A DNA stretch of 43,116 bases from an uncultured Roseburia sp. Its GTDB lineage: Bacteria > Bacillota > Clostridia > Lachnospirales > Lachnospiraceae. The first letter of the stretch is position 1; every line of letters starts with the position of its first letter. The stretch lies in assembly GCA_934309475.1 (NCBI GenBank), contig CAKRDK010000020.1:1-43116 (forward strand), read 5' to 3'. Under the pieces are notes generated by a model. The model was not told where the DNA came from and did no database searches. It saw only the letters and a list, made by a program, of their open reading frames with translations. Of the stretch, positions 40,254 to 43,116 are shown in pieces. The position numbers were made by a program, and so were the translations under genes.

Positions 40254-41162
40254 CTATTCCTGCTTTGATACCGGGAGAAAAACAGAAAAGCTAGAGCCTT
40301 TTCCCAGCTCAGATGCCACTTTTATATATCCCTTTTGCACCTGAATAATCTCCCTTGCAAGGAATAAGCCAATTCCCACTCCCGGCTGGTCTGCCACTGA
40401 CAGGCTCCGGTAAAAGCGTCCAAATATCTTTGGTATCTCTTCCTTTTCTATTCCAATTCCATTATCGGTTATGTCAATCCTCACAAAGAAAGAATACTGC
40501 TCGGCTTTTATGCTGACATTTCCACCGTTGTACGTGTATTTAATCGCATTATCCACAATATTTCCAAGGGCTTCTACCATCCATTTTGCATCGCACATGG
40601 CATGTAAATCGGTGTCACACAGACTCAGGCTGATACCCTTATCCCCTGCTTTTGTAGCAAACTGTTGCTGCACAGCCTCAAGCATCTGACTTATAGCAGT
40701 GTCCTCCGGATGTACTGCTATAATTCCGCTCTCCATCCGTGACAGCTTTACCAGTGATTGAATGAGAAAATCCAGCTTCTCCGTCTGCTCCAGAATGGTC
40801 GCAATTTCTTCCTGATTTTCACTGCTGTTCTCAGAGAGTATCTCGCCATAAATTTTGAGATTAGATATAGGAGTCAGGGTCTGATGCGCTATATCTGAAA
40901 TAAGCTTCTGTATAACCTCCTTCTGCTCCTGCTGATTTTTCCCTGCCAGAAGACTGCTGTCTAAATACTGCTTCATGCTGTTTTCAAGGGCTGAATACTT
41001 TTCCTCAGATATTTCTGTCCTCTCCAATTCTCCATTTATTGCGCAATCTATCATTTGCTGTAATCGGTTTAGAAGCCGCTTTTCCTTCTGATAAAAAATG
41101 CAATACCAGAAGGCTCCACATATGACAAATATTACTGCAATCAATATGATTTTTCCTATCAT
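40254..41162 (-). CDS. Sensor histidine kinase
   Basis: 302 residues from ATG 41160-41162, whose ATGA overlaps the response-regulator stop; an ATG five codons earlier (41177) lacks a binding site. One N-terminal membrane helix (residues 5-23) and almost no outside loop are seen. The H-box LISDIAHQTLTPISNLKIY has phospho-acceptor His93. The N-box is NIVDNAIKYTYNGG, the G1 box is DNGIGIEKEEIPKIFGRFYR, and the G2 box is GVGIGLFLAREI. Such small sensors often read the state of a partner transporter. Confidence 0.93.
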   Translation of the reverse strand: MIGKIILIAVIFVICGAFWYCIFYQKEKRLLNRLQQMIDCAINGELERTEISEEKYSALENSMKQYLDSSLLAGKNQQEQKEVIQKLISDIAHQTLTPISNLKIYGEILSENSSENQEEIATILEQTEKLDFLIQSLVKLSRMESGIIAVHPEDTAISQMLEAVQQQFATKAGDKGISLSLCDTDLHAMCDAKWMVEALGNIVDNAIKYTYNGGNVSIKAEQYSFFVRIDITDNGIGIEKEEIPKIFGRFYRSLSVADQPGVGIGLFLAREIIQVQKGYIKVASELGKGSSFSVFLPVSKQE

Positions 41163-41842
41163 TCCTTCACCGCCCATGTATAACCGATTCCATAGACCGT
41201 CCTAATATATTTAGGATTCTGTACATCATCCTCCAACTTGTCTCTGAGCCGCTTGACTGCAACCGTCAGGGCATGGGCATCCACAAACTCTGTATCTCCC
41301 TGCCATACCTCGTCAATCAGGTATTCGCGCTTCAATACTTTCCCTCTGTTTTCACACAGCAGCCTAAGTAATTTTTGCTCAGTCTTGCTAAGCTCAACAA
41401 ACTCCCCGTTTTTAAAAAATTCCATTTTATCAAAACAGAACTCAAATCCATCTATCTTCACAGAATCACCTGCTGTCGTCTCCTTATTTCTAAGCTGCAC
41501 TGCCACCCTTGCCCGCAGTACCATAAGGCTGAAGGGCTTTGTGATATAATCATTTGCGCCCGCATCCAAGCCAGTCACGATATCCACTTCCATATTATTT
41601 ACAGTAAGCAGAATAATCGGCACCTGACTGTTTTTCCTGATTTCCCCTACAAAATCAATTCCATTTCCATCTGGCAGATTCACATCCAGCAAAACCAGTG
41701 CCATCTCGTCCCTGTGCATGGCTTCTCTGGCTTCCTGCAGAGTCCTGCACTGATAAAAGATATAGGAATCATTCTTTAAGGCAAGGCGTATTCCATCATT
41801 TAATTTTTTGTCATCTTCAACTATCAGTATCTTTTCGCCCAT
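41159..41842 (-). CDS. OmpR-family response regulator
   Basis: 227 residues. The receiver domain has acidic residues ED at 9-10, phospho-acceptor Asp53 (LVLLDVNLPDGNG) and KPF at about 102. The C-terminal winged helix has ELSKTEQKLLRLLCENRGKVLKREYLIDEVW and VDAHALTVAVKRLRDKL...IRTVYGIGYTW. Together with the kinase it should control the ABC genes. The end of an IS element lies only 10 bp upstream of its ATG, so the original promoter has been displaced or replaced. Confidence 0.95.
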   Translation of the reverse strand: MGEKILIVEDDKKLNDGIRLALKNDSYIFYQCRTLQEAREAMHRDEMALVLLDVNLPDGNGIDFVGEIRKNSQVPIILLTVNNMEVDIVTGLDAGANDYITKPFSLMVLRARVAVQLRNKETTAGDSVKIDGFEFCFDKMEFFKNGEFVELSKTEQKLLRLLCENRGKVLKREYLIDEVWQGDTEFVDAHALTVAVKRLRDKLEDDVQNPKYIRTVYGIGYTWAVKE

Positions 41843-41851
41843 AACTCACTT

Positions 41852-41902
41852 TACTCAAACTTCGCACATTAAAATGTGCCTATGCACCTTGAAAATTCAA
41901 TA
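41852..41902 (+). repeat. Left terminal inverted repeat of the IS remnant
   Basis: Two blocks, 41852-41869 and 41881-41902, each perfectly complementary to blocks at the right end; the 11 bp between them are not conserved. The outer edge is 10 bp from the response-regulator start codon. Confidence 0.85.
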
Positions 41903-41987
41903 ATAACTGGCATAAAAATAGCATGAAACCAATGGTTTTGGTATAATTGAGTTGCCGAAAAACAATTACAAACCGGAAGCTCATGCT

Positions 41988-42627
41988 ATGAATAAAAGTA
42001 TAACACAACCGACTCAAAATGATAAGCAGATTTCTAAATCTATCAAACGATTTTTTCATAAGGTTTCATATTTCCTCAGCCTTGAAAGCTACCAATGCCT
42101 ATAAAAGGAAAGGCACTCCGGTAACGGAGATTTTTCAATACATGTTTCTGGTGATTTTCTCCAACAGAAGTATGTATATGAGTCTGCTTACTGGAAAAAA
42201 CACACCTAATTTTGCAAAAGATACCGTGTATCGTTTCATGAAGATGGTTCAAATTAACTGGATGCGTTTTACTACAATCCTTGCATCCAGAATCATAAAC
42301 AACGCTATTCTTCCACTGGATTCGGAAGACCGTGCCAATGTTCTTATTATAGATGATTCCATGTTTGAACGTAACCGTTCTAATATGATGCTGTCACTGG
42401 AAAGCCGGGAATCCAATGATAACCGGTCACTTGGGGAGCTCTTTTTATACTTTTCTGACGAAATGTCTGATATCACATGGATACAGGCTTTTCAAATGCT
42501 GCTCCAAATGTTCAGAACAATGCTTTCAGATAACACTGAACTTTCAGACGAAAAAATCAATGAATTGGCGAATGCATTTATGGATGCACTTCCTGCATTG
42601 TTGAAAACAAAACTCCAAGTTGCTTAA
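41988..42627 (+). pseudogene. Transposase of the IS remnant, frameshifted and internally deleted
   Basis: The ATG at 41988 opens MNKSITQPTQNDKQISKSIKRFFHK and then leaves frame near 42060-42064; one extra G in CATAAGG would explain it. The next frame continues FHISSALKATNAYKRKG to LIIDDSMFERNRS. That contains the first catalytic Asp region of an IS4-type DDE transposase. Directly after it, at about 42375, the sequence jumps to NMMLSLESRESNDNRS and the usual C-terminus ending KTKLQVA. The rest of the DDE core, probably 200-300 residues, is missing. A TATAAT at 41942-41947 may be its old promoter. Confidence 0.85.
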
Positions 42628-42660
42628 GGTCTGAACATTGACAACTGAATAACTGCCAGG

Positions 42661-42710
42661 TATTGAATTTTCAAGGTGCATAGCTAAAATTTATGTGCGA
42701 AGTTTGAGTA
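42661..42710 (-). repeat. Right terminal inverted repeat of the IS remnant
   Basis: Blocks 42661-42682 (22 bp) and 42693-42710 (18 bp) are perfect reverse complements of the left-end blocks. The last base is 28 bp from the MATE stop codon. Confidence 0.85.
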
Positions 42711-42737
42711 TATAATCCATATCTTCATCACCTCGCA

Positions 42738-43116
42738 CTATGATAGACTGATCATCCACTTACGCCTCTTAAAGATAATCAATGATACAATCAGCCTGAA
42801 TATTTCTTCTGTGGTAAGCAGTGTATACACGCCAACAATGCCCCACTTAAATACATACGCTGCAAGCAGGCACAGTGGGATTCCGATGCACCATGTGCCA
42901 ACAATATCAATCACCATAATAATTTTGGTGTTGCCGCCGCTTCTTATGATACCGCCGCCAAGTATCATATTTTCCACCTTGACCGGTGCATACAGGGCAA
43001 ATACAATAAGCAGTATCTTTCCAAGCTCTTTTACGCTGTCATCTACACGATACAGTCCGGTATATACTCCTGCCAGAAGAATGAGCAATGCCGATACGGC
43101 TACCGCTCCGGCTAAG
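42738..43116 (-). CDS. MATE-family efflux transporter (C-terminal part, gene runs off the window)
   Basis: 126 residues are visible. The reading frame is open to the window edge, so the start lies beyond. It has at least three membrane helices (SALLILLAGVYTG; LGKILLIVFALYAPV; IVGTWCIGIPLCLLAAYVF; GVYTLLTTEEIFRLIVSLIIF) and the GGGIIRSGGNTKIIMVID loop typical of the last third of MatE/NorM-like Na+- or H+-coupled drug exporters. The end KRRKWMISLS is a normal basic C-terminus. Confidence 0.9.
   Translation of the reverse strand, partial: LAGAVAVSALLILLAGVYTGLYRVDDSVKELGKILLIVFALYAPVKVENMILGGGIIRSGGNTKIIMVIDIVGTWCIGIPLCLLAAYVFKWGIVGVYTLLTTEEIFRLIVSLIIFKRRKWMISLS

Larger units (their letters stand above)
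41852..42710 (+). mobile_element. Internally deleted IS4-type insertion sequence (859 bp)
   Basis: The ends are inverted repeats: the outer 18 bp TACTCAAACTTCGCACAT (41852-41869) matches its reverse complement at 42693-42710. A perfect inner 22-bp repeat lies at 41881-41902 and 42661-42682. Between them is a transposase gene that is frameshifted and lacks its middle. No target-site duplication was seen. The element cannot encode an active enzyme but keeps both ends, so it could be moved in trans. Confidence 0.85.

Overview
The window looks like a chromosomal segment of a spore-forming Clostridia of the Lachnospiraceae type (Roseburia/Agathobacter/Eubacterium-like). This rests on gene content and protein style: paired GlgC/GlgD, SpoVG, a DnaD/DnaI replication-loader pair, the short ProRS without insertion domain, coat-like proteins and membrane-anchored glycoside hydrolases. 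The genus is an inference. No rRNA, tRNA, CRISPR array or prophage was seen.

Layout. 1-9.8 kb, minus strand: the 5' part of a phosphohexomutase gene, a PEGA-domain lipoprotein, a CotS-like kinase-fold protein, cca, proS, an RluA-type pseudouridine synthase with a long structured leader, a 333-bp long-inverted-repeat element, then spoVG-glgD-glgC read right to left. 10.1-15.2 kb, plus strand: murC, a DnaA-box cluster, dnaD-like, dnaI-like and a PRPP synthetase. 15.5-32.7 kb, minus strand: a Lys/Ala-rich small protein, an atypical HPr, an 841-residue anchored protein, a proline-rich coat-like protein, a GH31 glucosidase, and a tetrapyrrole operon (precorrin-2 dehydrogenase-hemB-hemL-hemA-hemC-cobA/hemD), then an Xaa-Pro aminopeptidase and a membrane-anchored GH5 cellulase. 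32.7-43.1 kb, minus strand: a second palindromic element, a solute-binding/PAS/GGDEF protein, a cupin, a GNAT, an ABC transporter (permease plus ATPase) with its two-component system, an internally deleted insertion sequence, and the end of a MATE transporter.

How the genes fit together. The tetrapyrrole operon carries the C5 route from glutamyl-tRNA through ALA, porphobilinogen and uroporphyrinogen III to precorrin-2 and its oxidation. That is the siroheme/cobalamin branch, with no heme-branch gene beside it. glgC-glgD make ADP-glucose for glycogen, and spoVG follows in the same transcription unit. dnaD-dnaI encode helicase-loading functions, and DnaA boxes sit immediately upstream. The two-component system and ABC transporter form one sensing/export module, whose upstream side is now occupied by an IS remnant.

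Most notable: the DnaA-box cluster (four perfect boxes in two tandem doublets, plus a fifth inside murC) next to the helicase-loader genes; the long-inverted-repeat element with a three-hairpin head at 6727-7059 and a smaller one at 32724-32863; a promoter plus roughly 175-nt leader with mutually exclusive pairings upstream of the pseudouridine synthase; a hairpin that buries the ribosome binding site of the CotS-like gene; an HPr with His15 and Ser46 but without Arg17; and the IS remnant placed 10 bp before a response-regulator start codon.
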